From positions 1 to 7,739 of the forward strand of contig JAHIJU010000377.1 of the NCBI GenBank assembly GCA_018898235.1: a stretch of DNA of 7,739 nucleotides, in the 5' to 3' direction. Positions 1-5,889 of this stretch are shown here, one piece after another. Numbering within the stretch: the stretch's first letter is position 1; every line of letters begins with the position of its first letter. Below the pieces are notes generated by a model. It was not told the origin of the DNA, made no database searches, and saw only the letters and a program-made list of their open reading frames with translations. Origin of the DNA: Actinomycetota bacterium. GTDB lineage: Bacteria; Actinomycetota; Actinomycetes; Actinomycetales; Cellulomonadaceae. The position numbers and the translations under genes were made by a program.

Positions 1-193
1 ACGGTGAGCTCGCCCAGACCAGCGCGACCACCGAGGCCAGGGCGAGCGCCGCGGCGGACAGCCGTTCGCGACCGGCCGCGAGAACCGCCGACTGCATCCG
101 CGGACCCCACGACGCTCGCCGCGTGCGGGGGGCCACCTCGACCGCGAGCTCCGACGTCTCGACCTCGGACGTGACGGGACGCGGACCGGGCAT
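1..193 (-). CDS. Partial N-terminus of an unidentified single-pass or multi-pass membrane protein
   Basis: The minus strand is open from an ATG at 193 to the window edge and gives 64 residues. The N-terminal 40 or so are polar and mildly basic (MPGPRPVTSEVETSELAVEV then RTRRASWGPR). A hydrophobic stretch at about residues 45-62 (AAALALASVVALVWASS) follows and would be a transmembrane helix or uncleaved signal anchor. An in-frame GTG at 211 could be an alternative start six codons earlier; a GAGG lies 12 nt before the ATG. The gene follows the antiporter on the same strand after a 145-bp gap containing hairpins, so co-transcription is uncertain. I do not recognise the family; the rest lies outside the window. 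The start and the coding call are moderately supported, the function is unknown. Confidence 0.55.
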   Translation of the reverse strand, partial: MPGPRPVTSEVETSELAVEVAPRTRRASWGPRMQSAVLAAGRERLSAAALALASVVALVWASSP

Positions 194-273
194 CGGCAGG
201 TCGGACCTCACGGCTGGTCCGTCGGGCGGGGCGGGCGCATGTCGACCCAACTGCCGGTCGCGGTCCGGGCATT

Positions 274-301
274 CCCCGCGCGGCCATCCGTGCGCGCGGG
301 G
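274..301 (-). terminator. GC-rich hairpin downstream of the antiporter, possible terminator
   Basis: A perfect 9-bp stem (CCCCGCGCG at 274-282 with CGCGCGGGG at 293-301) closes a 10-nt loop, about 38 bp past the antiporter stop codon. There is no T-rich tract, so this is at most an actinobacterial-style stem terminator or an mRNA 3'-end stabiliser. A second, adjacent hairpin can form at 304-335 (GCCCGG with CCGGGC outside, CCGGC with GCCGG inside). Confidence 0.35.
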
Positions 302-336
302 CAGCCCGGCCGGCAGCCCAGCCGGCAGCCCGGGCC
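301..336. repeat. 12-nt tandem repeat, three copies
   Basis: Three consecutive 12-nt units (GCAGCCCGGCCG, GCAGCCCAGCCG, GCAGCCCGGGCC) start at 301, 313 and 325. They lie just beyond the stop codon of the antiporter (stop at 339-341 on the minus strand), so they would be in its 3' untranslated region. The units are partly self-complementary and form the hairpin at 304-335. Confidence 0.7.
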
Positions 337-338
337 CG

Positions 339-2051
339 TCAGCGCAGGTCGAGCCCCAGCTGGTCGGCATCGAGCTGGTCGAGCGCCTCGTCGAGCACGG
401 CCGAGGAGTGGGCGCCGACCCGGCGCTGGCGCACCAGCTCGGCGCGCTGGGCCTCGATCAGCACGCGGCGCAGGTCGCGGAGCTCGTCGGCGGTCGCGCC
501 CCCGCCCTCGGCGGGTTCCAGCACCCGCCGCAGCTGCGGACGGATCTCGTCGCGCAGGCGCTCGACCAGGCCCGGGCTGAACGGCGTCCCGTCCGGCCGC
601 ACGAGGTCCTCGGCCGCCAGCCGGGCCTCGGCGGCGGCGGTCAACCGGGCGTGCAGGTCCGCCCGGTCGGCCGAGTCGTCGGGTGTCGTGTCCAGGCCGA
701 GCCGGCGCACCACCGTGGGCAGCGTCGAGCCCTGCACGAGCAGCGACCCGGCCGCGACCACGAACGCGACCAGCACCAGCAGCGAGCGGTGCGGGGTGGA
801 CGACGGCAACGACTGGGCCGCGGCGACCGTCACGGCACCACGCATCCCGGCCCAGACCAGGACGACTCCCTCGCGCGGGCCGAGCCGCTGATCGGCCAGG
901 TAGTCCAGGTCGGCCTCCTCGCGGGCGATCATCCGCCGCACGCGCTCGCCCCATGCGGTCGCCTGCTCGGGGGCCATCCGCCCCGGTCGACGCGTCCCGG
1001 GGTCGTCCAGCCGCCGCTGCATCAGGGCCAGCCGCTCGCGCCGCTCGCCGTCGCGCCGTCGTCGCCGGTGGTCGAGCAGCCACAGCCCCGGGGCGATGAA
1101 CGCGCCCCGGACCAGCACGACGAGGGCCGCGACGGTGAGGCCGAGTCCGAGCGCGAGCCCCCGCGAGGAGTGGTCGAGCTGCACCTGGTGCAGCAGGCCC
1201 GAGGCCTGCAGGCCCATGAGCAGGAACACGCCGCCCTCCAGCACCAGCTCAACGGTGCGCCAGACGGCGGCCTCGGCCAGACGGTCCTGGGCCGACAGGT
1301 CGCGGGCCGAGCCGTACCCGGTGACCAGCCCCGCCGTCACGGCCGCCACGAGCCCCGACGCCCCGAGCTGCTCGGTGGGCAGGTAGGCGACGAACGGTGC
1401 CACCACGGACACCGCGACGCTCGCGGCCGGCTGCGTCAGATGGCTGCGCACCAGCCGGTTGAGCCGGCCCACCACCCATCCGATCACCGCCGCGGCGAGC
1501 ACGGCCCACACGAAGTCGGCCACCACGCCGCCGAGCGAGACGGCCGCGGCGGTCGCGGCCACCGCCGAACGCAGCAGCACCAGGGCCGAGGCGTCGTTGA
1601 GCATCGCCTCCCCCTCGAGCACGGTGGCGACCCGGGGGGACAGCCCGGCCCGGCGACCGATCGACGTCGCGACGGCATCCGTCGGGCTGACGATGGCGCC
1701 GATGGCGATACCGGTGGCCAGCCCGACCCCCGGGACGAGCGCCATGAGCACCAGGCCGACGACCAGCGCCGAGACGCCCACGAGCAGCACCGACAGCCCG
1801 GAGATGAATCGCAGGTCGCGTCGGAAGTCCATGCTCGGCATAGTGACCGCCGAGGAGTACAGCAGGGGCGGCAGCACGAGCTCGAGCACCACCGCGGGTT
1901 CCACGACGACGTCGGGCACGATGGGCAGCAGCCCCACCCCGATCCCGACGACGACGAGGAGCAGCGGCCCCGGCAGCCCGAGCCGCGGCGCGGTGGCCGT
2001 GACGGCGACCACCACGAGCACTGCGGCGACGATCGGCGCGAGCAGGTCCAT
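339..2051 (-). CDS. CPA1-family Na+/H+ antiporter (monovalent cation:proton antiporter)
   Basis: This 570-residue inner-membrane protein should exchange Na+ (or K+/Li+) for protons to control cytoplasmic pH and salt. About a dozen hydrophobic segments run from residue 5 to about 325, then 395-445. The core ion-site motifs are visible: SPTDAVA at 122-128 (T124, D125) and EGEAMLND at 146-153, with E148, N152 and D153 matching the Glu and Asn-Asp pair of electroneutral CPA1 exchangers. WAGMRGAVTVA at 400-410 is the conserved late helix with its arginine. A charged insert at about 328-395 splits the last membrane segments, and a hydrophilic tail of about 120 residues follows 450; both are usual in the family's longer bacterial members. 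The reading frame stays open far upstream through repeats, but homology-like sequence starts at MDLLAPIV, which I take as the start. No Shine-Dalgarno is seen, so translation is probably leaderless. The family is clear; the ion preference is not. Confidence 0.93.
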   Translation of the reverse strand: MDLLAPIVAAVLVVVAVTATAPRLGLPGPLLLVVVGIGVGLLPIVPDVVVEPAVVLELVLPPLLYSSAVTMPSMDFRRDLRFISGLSVLLVGVSALVVGLVLMALVPGVGLATGIAIGAIVSPTDAVATSIGRRAGLSPRVATVLEGEAMLNDASALVLLRSAVAATAAAVSLGGVVADFVWAVLAAAVIGWVVGRLNRLVRSHLTQPAASVAVSVVAPFVAYLPTEQLGASGLVAAVTAGLVTGYGSARDLSAQDRLAEAAVWRTVELVLEGGVFLLMGLQASGLLHQVQLDHSSRGLALGLGLTVAALVVLVRGAFIAPGLWLLDHRRRRRDGERRERLALMQRRLDDPGTRRPGRMAPEQATAWGERVRRMIAREEADLDYLADQRLGPREGVVLVWAGMRGAVTVAAAQSLPSSTPHRSLLVLVAFVVAAGSLLVQGSTLPTVVRRLGLDTTPDDSADRADLHARLTAAAEARLAAEDLVRPDGTPFSPGLVERLRDEIRPQLRRVLEPAEGGGATADELRDLRRVLIEAQRAELVRQRRVGAHSSAVLDEALDQLDADQLGLDLR

Positions 2052-2086
2052 GGCCGCAGAGTAGGAGGCGACGGCGGGTTCGTGCC
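2052..2086 (-). promoter_or_regulatory. Candidate leaderless promoter for the antiporter
   Basis: Reading the minus strand, TACTCT (2063 down to 2058) fits the TAnnnT -10 consensus and ends 6 nt before the ATG at 2051. Transcription would therefore begin at or next to the start codon. That agrees with the lack of a ribosome binding site. No convincing -35 is seen around 2080-2086. Confidence 0.35.
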
Positions 2087-2192
2087 CGGCTCCGCCTCCG
2101 CCGGGTGCGTCGCCGATGACTTCGAGCAGCTCGCGGGCTCCGCCGCGCTCGGGCCGGATGCCCAGCCACACCACCGACAGCGGCCGTTCGAT

Positions 2193-2585
2193 GCCGACCC
2201 CGCCCTCGCGCAGCTTCAGCCTGGCGACCTCGCCTGGCTCGCCTGATCCTCCCCTGCCGACCCCGCCCTCGCGCAGCTTCAGCCTGGCGACCCTGCCTGG
2301 CTCGCCCGATCCGCCCCTGCCGACCTCGTCTTCGCGCAGCTTCAGCCTGGCGACCCTGCCTGGCTCGCCCGATCCGCCCCTGCCGACCCCGTCTTCGCGC
2401 AGCTTCAACCTGGCGACCCTGCCTGGCTCGCCGATCCGCGCCTGGCGACCCCGTCCTCGCGCAGCTTCAGCCCTGCGACCCCGTCCTCGCGCGGCTTCAG
2501 CCTGGCAACCTCGCCTGGCTCGCCTGATCCGCCCCTGGCGACCTCGTCCTCGCGCAGCCTCAGCCCCGCGACCCCGTCTTCGCGC
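2193..2585. repeat. 63-bp tandem repeat array in the antiporter-dps intergenic region
   Basis: Units start at 2193, 2256, 2319, 2382 (62 bp long), 2444 (30-bp half unit), 2474 (63), 2537 (30-bp half) and 2567 (truncated). The core of each is GACCCCGTCTTCGCGCAGCT or a near variant, followed in full units by a second half containing GCCTGGCTCGCCCGATCC. Copies 2 and 3 differ at only a few bases. Both strands stay open here, and the 63-bp period would give 21-residue repeats. However, the 62-bp copy shifts the frame and the later copies read in a different frame, so I judge the array non-coding. The full and half units alternate in the right part of the array, which suggests expansion by slippage or unequal exchange. 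Confidence 0.85.
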
Positions 2586-2625
2586 AGCGGATGGCGAGGT
2601 ATCGGCGGCGCGAGGACGGGGTCGC
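2568..2625. repeat. Inverted terminal copy of the array, 18-bp hairpin
   Basis: GCGACCCCGTCTTCGCGC at 2568-2585 is matched by an inverted copy, GCGCGAGGACGGGGTCGC, at 2608-2625. The stem is 18 bp with one T-G position (2579 with 2614) and a 22-nt loop. The right arm is the core of the tandem repeat in opposite orientation, placed exactly at the right border of the array. It lies upstream of both flanking genes, so it is not a normal terminator position. Confidence 0.75.
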
Positions 2626-2877
2626 AAGGGTCCGGGCGTCGGCGGGCGTCCTACGCGCCGGGATGAGGGCGAGGGAGCGGCGCGGCGGTGACGAGTCGGC
2701 ACGGCGGCGACTGTGGGGACGACGGTGACGAGGCGGGACGGACGGTGACGAGGCGCGGTGGATCTGGTGGTGAGTCCCTGCGACGGGCCGCTCGTCGTGC
2801 GGGGCCGAGCGCCGCGACCTACCGTCGAGGAGGACCACGGGCCGACGCCCGACCACGCACCCATGGGGAGACCTGCC
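2626..2877. other. Non-coding leader/promoter region of dps with short direct repeats
   Basis: No gene is supported here. CGGTGACGAG occurs at 2686, 2723 and 2743; the last two belong to a 15-nt direct repeat (GACGGTGACGAGGCG at 2721 and 2741), 20 bp apart, about two helical turns. These could be regulator sites or leftover repeat DNA. TACCGT at 2820-2825 fits a TAnnnT -10 element about 50 bp before the dps start, but no clear -35 is found near 2797-2802, so the promoter remains a weak guess. Confidence 0.35.
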
Positions 2878-3405
2878 ATGACCACCACGAAGTCCCATGT
2901 CGACGTCCGCGGCGATGTCCTCACCGGCCGCCAGCACGGCGAGCACGGCGCCATCGCCTCGGAGCGCCTCGCGAACCACCTGCAGGCGATCCTCGTCGAT
3001 CTCCTCGAGCTGGCGAACCAGGGCAAGCAGGCGCACTGGAACGTCGTCGGCCCCAACTTCCGCGACACGCACCTGCACCTGGACGAGATCGTCGAGGCCG
3101 CGCGCGAGCACGCCGACGTGTTCGCCGAGCGGTTGCGCGCCCTGCACGCCCTGCCCGACGGGCGCAGCACCACCGTCGTCGCGTCGACCACGTTGCCGCA
3201 GTACCCCGACGGTGAGGTGACCACCGCCAAGACGGTCGACCTGGTCACGGCGCGGATCGACGCCACGGCCGCGACGCTGCGCACGGTCCATGACGAGGTC
3301 GACGAGGACGACCCGACATCGGCCGATCTGGTGCACGCCGCGATCGCCGACCTGGAGAAGCTGTCGTGGATGCTCGCCGCGGAGCTGCGCAGCCCGCGCG
3401 GCTAG
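2878..3405 (+). CDS. dps: Dps-family miniferritin (DNA protection during starvation protein)
   Basis: The 175-residue protein belongs to the Dps branch of ferritins: twelve subunits form a hollow shell that oxidises Fe(II) with hydrogen peroxide and stores the iron, so protecting DNA in the cytoplasm. HWNVVGPNF at 53-61 is the family signature. The intersubunit ferroxidase ligands are all in place at canonical spacing relative to E. coli Dps: H53, H65, D69, D80 and E84. The N-terminal 20 residues carry few positive charges (K5, R11, R18) and there is no basic C-terminal tail, so direct DNA binding is uncertain. The ATG at 2878 is preferred because GGGGAG (2865-2870) sits 7 nt upstream; an in-frame ATG at 2758 has no such site and would add residues unlike the family. 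The gene is monocistronic, divergent from the antiporter and convergent with the RDD gene. Confidence 0.95.
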   Translation: MTTTKSHVDVRGDVLTGRQHGEHGAIASERLANHLQAILVDLLELANQGKQAHWNVVGPNFRDTHLHLDEIVEAAREHADVFAERLRALHALPDGRSTTVVASTTLPQYPDGEVTTAKTVDLVTARIDATAATLRTVHDEVDEDDPTSADLVHAAIADLEKLSWMLAAELRSPRG

Positions 3406-3625
3406 CTTCTGCAGGGCCGATGCGGCGAGCGGGCCCGCGGCCGGCCTACCCCGGTGCCCCGGTGGCTCCGGAGCGGCCGGTGCCCCTGTGCCTGGAGCGG
3501 CTCGTTCCCCGCTGCTCCGCTGGCACCGGCGCGGCCTGTTCCCTCGTGCTCGGCGCGGCCTGTTCCCCTGTGCCCCGGAGCGGCCGGTTCCCCGGTGCCA
3601 CTGGAGCCCGCCCCGCCCCGCCGCT
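3406..3625. repeat. Degenerate ~24-nt repeats and inverted repeat between convergent genes
   Basis: This gap separates the 3' ends of dps and the RDD gene. From about 3470 to 3607 it is built from degenerate units of about 24 nt (for example GCGGCCTGTTCCCTCGTGCT at 3530 and GCGGCCTGTTCCCCTGTGCC at 3554, exactly 24 nt apart; related units at 3474, 3498 and 3578). CCGGTGCC occurs at 3451, 3477 and 3592, and its reverse complement GGCACCGG at 3522. The 3521-3529 and 3592-3600 arms make a perfect 9-bp stem. A bidirectional terminator is possible but no T-tract is present on either strand. No gene is supported. Confidence 0.6.
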
Positions 3626-4909
3626 TCAGCGCAGCACGACAGACTTGACCGCCTCGTCCGCGAACGTCTGCCGCTTGGCGTTCCACAACGGCCGGAGGTA
3701 CCCGATCCCCAGGGTGATCCTGTTGAGGATGTTCGCGAACTCGCGGACGAAGGCCATCCAGACCCCCAGCGGCCGGCCGGTGCTCTCGCGAACCAGCCGG
3801 GTGCCGGTGGCCAGGCGACCGAGGGACTTGCCGGTCCGCCCGGCGATGACGCAGCGGTTGACGAACCAGATGATGACGGCGACCAGGTACGCCGGGGCGC
3901 CGAGCAGCTGGGCCTGGTGGTCGGTCAGCTGCGAGCCCGGGTGGGAGATGGCCCAGGCGAGGCCGATGCCGAACGAGATGGCCACGATCGGAACGTAGAC
4001 GACGAGCTCGTCGATCAGCCGCGCCAGTACCCGCCAGCCCCAGTGCGCGTAGCTGGGCGGAGCCGGTTGGAGCCACGGTGAACCGGCCCACTGACCCGGT
4101 TGCGCCGCGATGGGCGCTCCCCACCCGGGCCCGGCCGGTGCCCCGTACGGACCCGGATTGGGAGGAGCACCGAAAGGCATAGGTCCCGGCGCGCCCAGCG
4201 GCTGGGAGGGCGTGAGCGGCGGAGCGTCATACCCCACGGGCGCTGCCGGGACGCCGAAGGGGGCCGGCCCGGGTGGGGTGCCGAAGCGGGACTGTGCAGC
4301 CGGGGCGCCGAACGGTGAGCTCAGTGGTGCGGGACCAGGTGGGGTGCCGAACCGGGACTGTGTCGGGTAGGTCGACCCGCCGGCGAACGACCCGCCGGCG
4401 AACGCCCCGGCAGCGATCGACCCGCCGGCGATCGACCCGCCGCCGGGCGCCTCCCAACGACCGCCCCCGGCGGTGGGTGCCGCGCCGGACGGGGAGCCGG
4501 AGATCCCTCCGGGCGCGGGGGTGTCGGCAAGGTTCGGTGGCAGTGGCTGCGGCTGCCAGGTCGCCGGGGGCGCCGCCACTGACTGGGGTGGCATCGCCAC
4601 GGCCGCCGTCGGCACCGGACCCACGGCCGCCGTAAGCACCGGACCCACAGCCGCCGTCGGCCCCGGAACCGCTGCCGCTGCCGGCACCGGACCCACGGCC
4701 GCCGAGCCGGCTGACACCCCCGGCGCGATCGCCGAGGAACCGGGGGCGACCTCGGCCGCCGCCGGTGCGGGGCCGGCCGGGCGCGCGGCCGAGGACACCC
4801 TGGTCCGCGTCTGCGGCGACCAGCCCTGGCCGTCGAAGTACCGGAGCACCCCGGGGTTGTTGACGTGCTCGTACCAGCCCGGTGCGGTCGGATCTCCTGG
4901 AGCCCCCAT
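3626..4909 (-). CDS. DUF2510-RDD family membrane protein with low-complexity linker
   Basis: The 427-residue protein has three parts. Residues 7-31 form a DUF2510 motif (APGWYEHVNNPGVLRYFDGQ then GW), a short actinobacterial domain of unknown role at the front of membrane proteins. Residues 40-285 are a Pro/Ala/Gly-rich, probably disordered linker with internal repeats, including SRFGTPPGPAP at 185 and 207. Residues 286-427 are an RDD domain: ARLID at 296-300, hydrophobic helices near 302-321 and 338-355, the TGKSLGRLATGTRLV block at 359-373, and a third amphipathic/hydrophobic part near 383-405. RDD proteins are poorly understood; some have been linked to ion transport, but no substrate follows from this sequence. 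No Shine-Dalgarno precedes the ATG. The gene is divergent from the methyltransferase, 83 bp apart. Confidence 0.9.
   Translation of the reverse strand: MGAPGDPTAPGWYEHVNNPGVLRYFDGQGWSPQTRTRVSSAARPAGPAPAAAEVAPGSSAIAPGVSAGSAAVGPVPAAAAVPGPTAAVGPVLTAAVGPVPTAAVAMPPQSVAAPPATWQPQPLPPNLADTPAPGGISGSPSGAAPTAGGGRWEAPGGGSIAGGSIAAGAFAGGSFAGGSTYPTQSRFGTPPGPAPLSSPFGAPAAQSRFGTPPGPAPFGVPAAPVGYDAPPLTPSQPLGAPGPMPFGAPPNPGPYGAPAGPGWGAPIAAQPGQWAGSPWLQPAPPSYAHWGWRVLARLIDELVVYVPIVAISFGIGLAWAISHPGSQLTDHQAQLLGAPAYLVAVIIWFVNRCVIAGRTGKSLGRLATGTRLVRESTGRPLGVWMAFVREFANILNRITLGIGYLRPLWNAKRQTFADEAVKSVVLR
4373..4447 (-). repeat. 15-nt in-frame tandem repeat, five copies, in the RDD-protein linker
   Basis: Units of 15 nt (CGACCCGCCGGCGAA and variants) start at 4373, 4388, 4403, 4418 and 4433. 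On the coding minus strand they give the pentapeptide series AGGS[I/F] around residues 155-179. A 24-nt repeat (GGCACCGGACCCAC within units at 4601 and 4625, decaying at 4649) encodes the VGPV-TAA series at about residues 85-105. All periods are multiples of three, unlike the intergenic array. Confidence 0.8.
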
Positions 4910-4945
4910 AGTCGGCAGTATCGGCGCCGTCGAGGTCCTGCTGAA
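4910..4945 (-). promoter_or_regulatory. Candidate leaderless promoter for the RDD gene
   Basis: On the minus strand GATACT (4922 down to 4917) ends 7 nt before the ATG, and TTCAGC lies 17 bp further upstream with three matches to TTGACA. The match is weak, but it agrees with the missing ribosome binding site. Confidence 0.25.
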
Positions 4946-4957
4946 GACTCGGGCCCG

Positions 4958-4992
4958 CCGACGTCGGTGTCCAGGCGGCTAGCGTGGCCGGG
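4958..4992 (+). promoter_or_regulatory. Candidate leaderless promoter for the methyltransferase
   Basis: TAGCGT at 4980-4985 fits TAnnnT and ends 7 nt before the ATG at 4993, so the transcript would start at the start codon. CCGACG at 4958-4963, 16 bp upstream, keeps the central GAC of a -35 box. This arrangement also explains the absence of a ribosome binding site in front of the ATG. Confidence 0.4.
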
Positions 4993-5580
4993 ATGGCACC
5001 GCACCCGTTCGCCTCGCGCTGGAACCACAACGCGCACTACTACCCGCTCCTGGCGGCGGCCGTCGGCGAGTCCGCCCGGACGGTGGTGGACGTGGGCTGC
5101 GGCGACGGGACTCTGGCGCGCTTCCTGGCTCGGCCGGGCAGGGACGTGCTCGGCGTGGACCCCGATCCGCGTGGTGTCCTGGAGGCGCAGGCCGGGGTGC
5201 GCGTCGTGGCCGCCCGGGCCGAGGAGCTGCCGTGCGCCGACGCCACGGTTGATGCGCTGGTCATGGTCATGGCGCTGCACCACACCGACGCCCCGGCGGC
5301 GCTGGCCGAGATGCGCCGCGTCGTCCGTCCCGGCGGGACGGTGGCGATCCTCGGCTACGGCCGCTCGGCCGGGTTCAGGGATCGGGTGCTGGAGGCTCGG
5401 GACGTGGCCGCCCATCGCCACCACTCGCGGGCCATGACGGCCTGGGAGCCGGATGTCGCGCTCGCGGACCCGAGCCTGACCTGGGCACAGACCCGCGACC
5501 AGCTGCGTCTCGAGCTACCCGGCAGCACCTGGCGCCGGCTCCCGATGTGGCGCTACCTGGCCACGTGGCAGGCCGCCTGA
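4993..5580 (+). CDS. Class I SAM-dependent methyltransferase (Methyltransf_11 type)
   Basis: The 195-residue cytoplasmic protein has a compact Rossmann methyltransferase fold. VVDVGCGDGT at 31-40 is the glycine-rich SAM-binding motif I, and D56 in VLGVDPDP at 52-59 ends strand 2 where it would hold the ribose. AEELPCADATVDALVMVMAL at 76-95 matches the adenine-contact and strand-4 region, and VVRPGGTVAILG at 110-121 is the post-strand-4 turn and strand 5. The short C-terminal part (about 125-195) would shape the substrate pocket, but nothing in it names the substrate. I chose the ATG at 4993 over the in-frame GTG at 4984 because a -10-like TAGCGT overlaps that GTG. The gene diverges from the RDD gene and is followed by a 400-bp gap, so it is probably transcribed alone. 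Fold is confident, substrate unknown. Confidence 0.87.
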   Translation: MAPHPFASRWNHNAHYYPLLAAAVGESARTVVDVGCGDGTLARFLARPGRDVLGVDPDPRGVLEAQAGVRVVAARAEELPCADATVDALVMVMALHHTDAPAALAEMRRVVRPGGTVAILGYGRSAGFRDRVLEARDVAAHRHHSRAMTAWEPDVALADPSLTWAQTRDQLRLELPGSTWRRLPMWRYLATWQAA

Positions 5581-5595
5581 GGACGATGTATCACA

Positions 5596-5632
5596 GCCCC
5601 GCCCGCCCCCTCCTTCCTCCCGTCGGCGGGGT
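5596..5632 (+). terminator. Possible terminator after the methyltransferase
   Basis: CCCCGCC at 5597-5603 pairs perfectly with GGCGGGG at 5625-5631, extended by a G-T pair, around a 21-nt pyrimidine-rich loop. It starts 16 bp after the stop codon. The stem is short and no T-tract follows, so the call is tentative. Confidence 0.3.
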
Positions 5633-5638
5633 GGGGGT

Positions 5639-5784
5639 GCCCGGTCGTTGCCGACGAGGAGAGCTGGGGCGGTGCCCGACACCACGCAGGGGTAGGTGTC
5701 GGTACCCGATGCCGGTCGCGTTCGACGGGGAGGGCCGTCGGACGCCTCACGGGAAGCGCCCTGGCTCTCCTCGTCGGATCGGGC
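5639..5784 (+). ncRNA. Putative structured RNA, family not recognised
   Basis: The closing helix P1 pairs 5651-5671 with 5757-5777 (21 bp: 19 Watson-Crick, 2 G-U). It continues, after a 5-nt bulge at 5646-5650, with 5639-5645 paired to 5778-5784 (7 bp, 1 G-U). Inside are P2 (CCGACACC 5676-5683 with GGTGTCGG 5695-5702, 11-nt loop) and P3 (5718-5728 with 5735-5745, 11 bp, 1 G-U, loop GGAGGG). CCCG 5705-5708 can pair with CGGG 5750-5753 outside P3. All four non-Watson-Crick pairs are G-U on the plus strand and would be A-C on the minus strand, which points to a plus-strand transcript. No coding signature is seen. It could be an independent small RNA, a 3' tail of the methyltransferase message, or a distal leader of the SDR operon. 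It does not match SRP RNA, tmRNA or a riboswitch that I can recognise. A MITE-like palindrome is the main alternative. Confidence 0.5.
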
Positions 5785-5889
5785 CCGCGCGTGTTTCGTC
5801 CGCGCTACACGGAGCCCCTCGATGTCACAGCCATGTGAACTCTTGCGCCTGGGTCTGGGCAGGACGCGAACCACGAGGCACTCTGAGCC

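Noticed and set aside
123..2246. 707-residue plus-strand open frame across the antiporter
   Set aside because: It is antisense to a clear CPA1 antiporter, and its low-complexity Arg/His/Gln/Pro-rich product is a by-product of high GC and third-position bias.
2116..2691. 191-residue plus-strand frame containing 21-residue repeats
   Set aside because: The 62-bp unit shifts the frame so the peptide repeat collapses half way; no ribosome binding site or domain is present.
2052..3284. N-terminal extension of the antiporter frame through the repeat array and antisense to dps
   Set aside because: The first transmembrane helix begins at the ATG at 2051; upstream sequence is repeat-derived with a frame change, and part overlaps dps on the other strand.
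5651..5777. Integron attC site or MITE as an explanation of the 21-bp inverted repeat
   Set aside because: The ends lack the attC core triplets and no target-site duplication is seen in the flanks; a MITE cannot be fully excluded without a genome-wide copy count.
5825..5838. TCACA-GCCA-TGTGA as a CRP-type site
   Set aside because: The arms are in the opposite order to the TGTGA-N6-TCACA consensus and the spacer is 4 nt, so it is only a small hairpin.
5515..5874. 119-residue minus-strand frame over the methyltransferase end and the structured region
   Set aside because: No recognisable domain and no coding bias distinct from background; it runs across the inverted repeat of the putative RNA.
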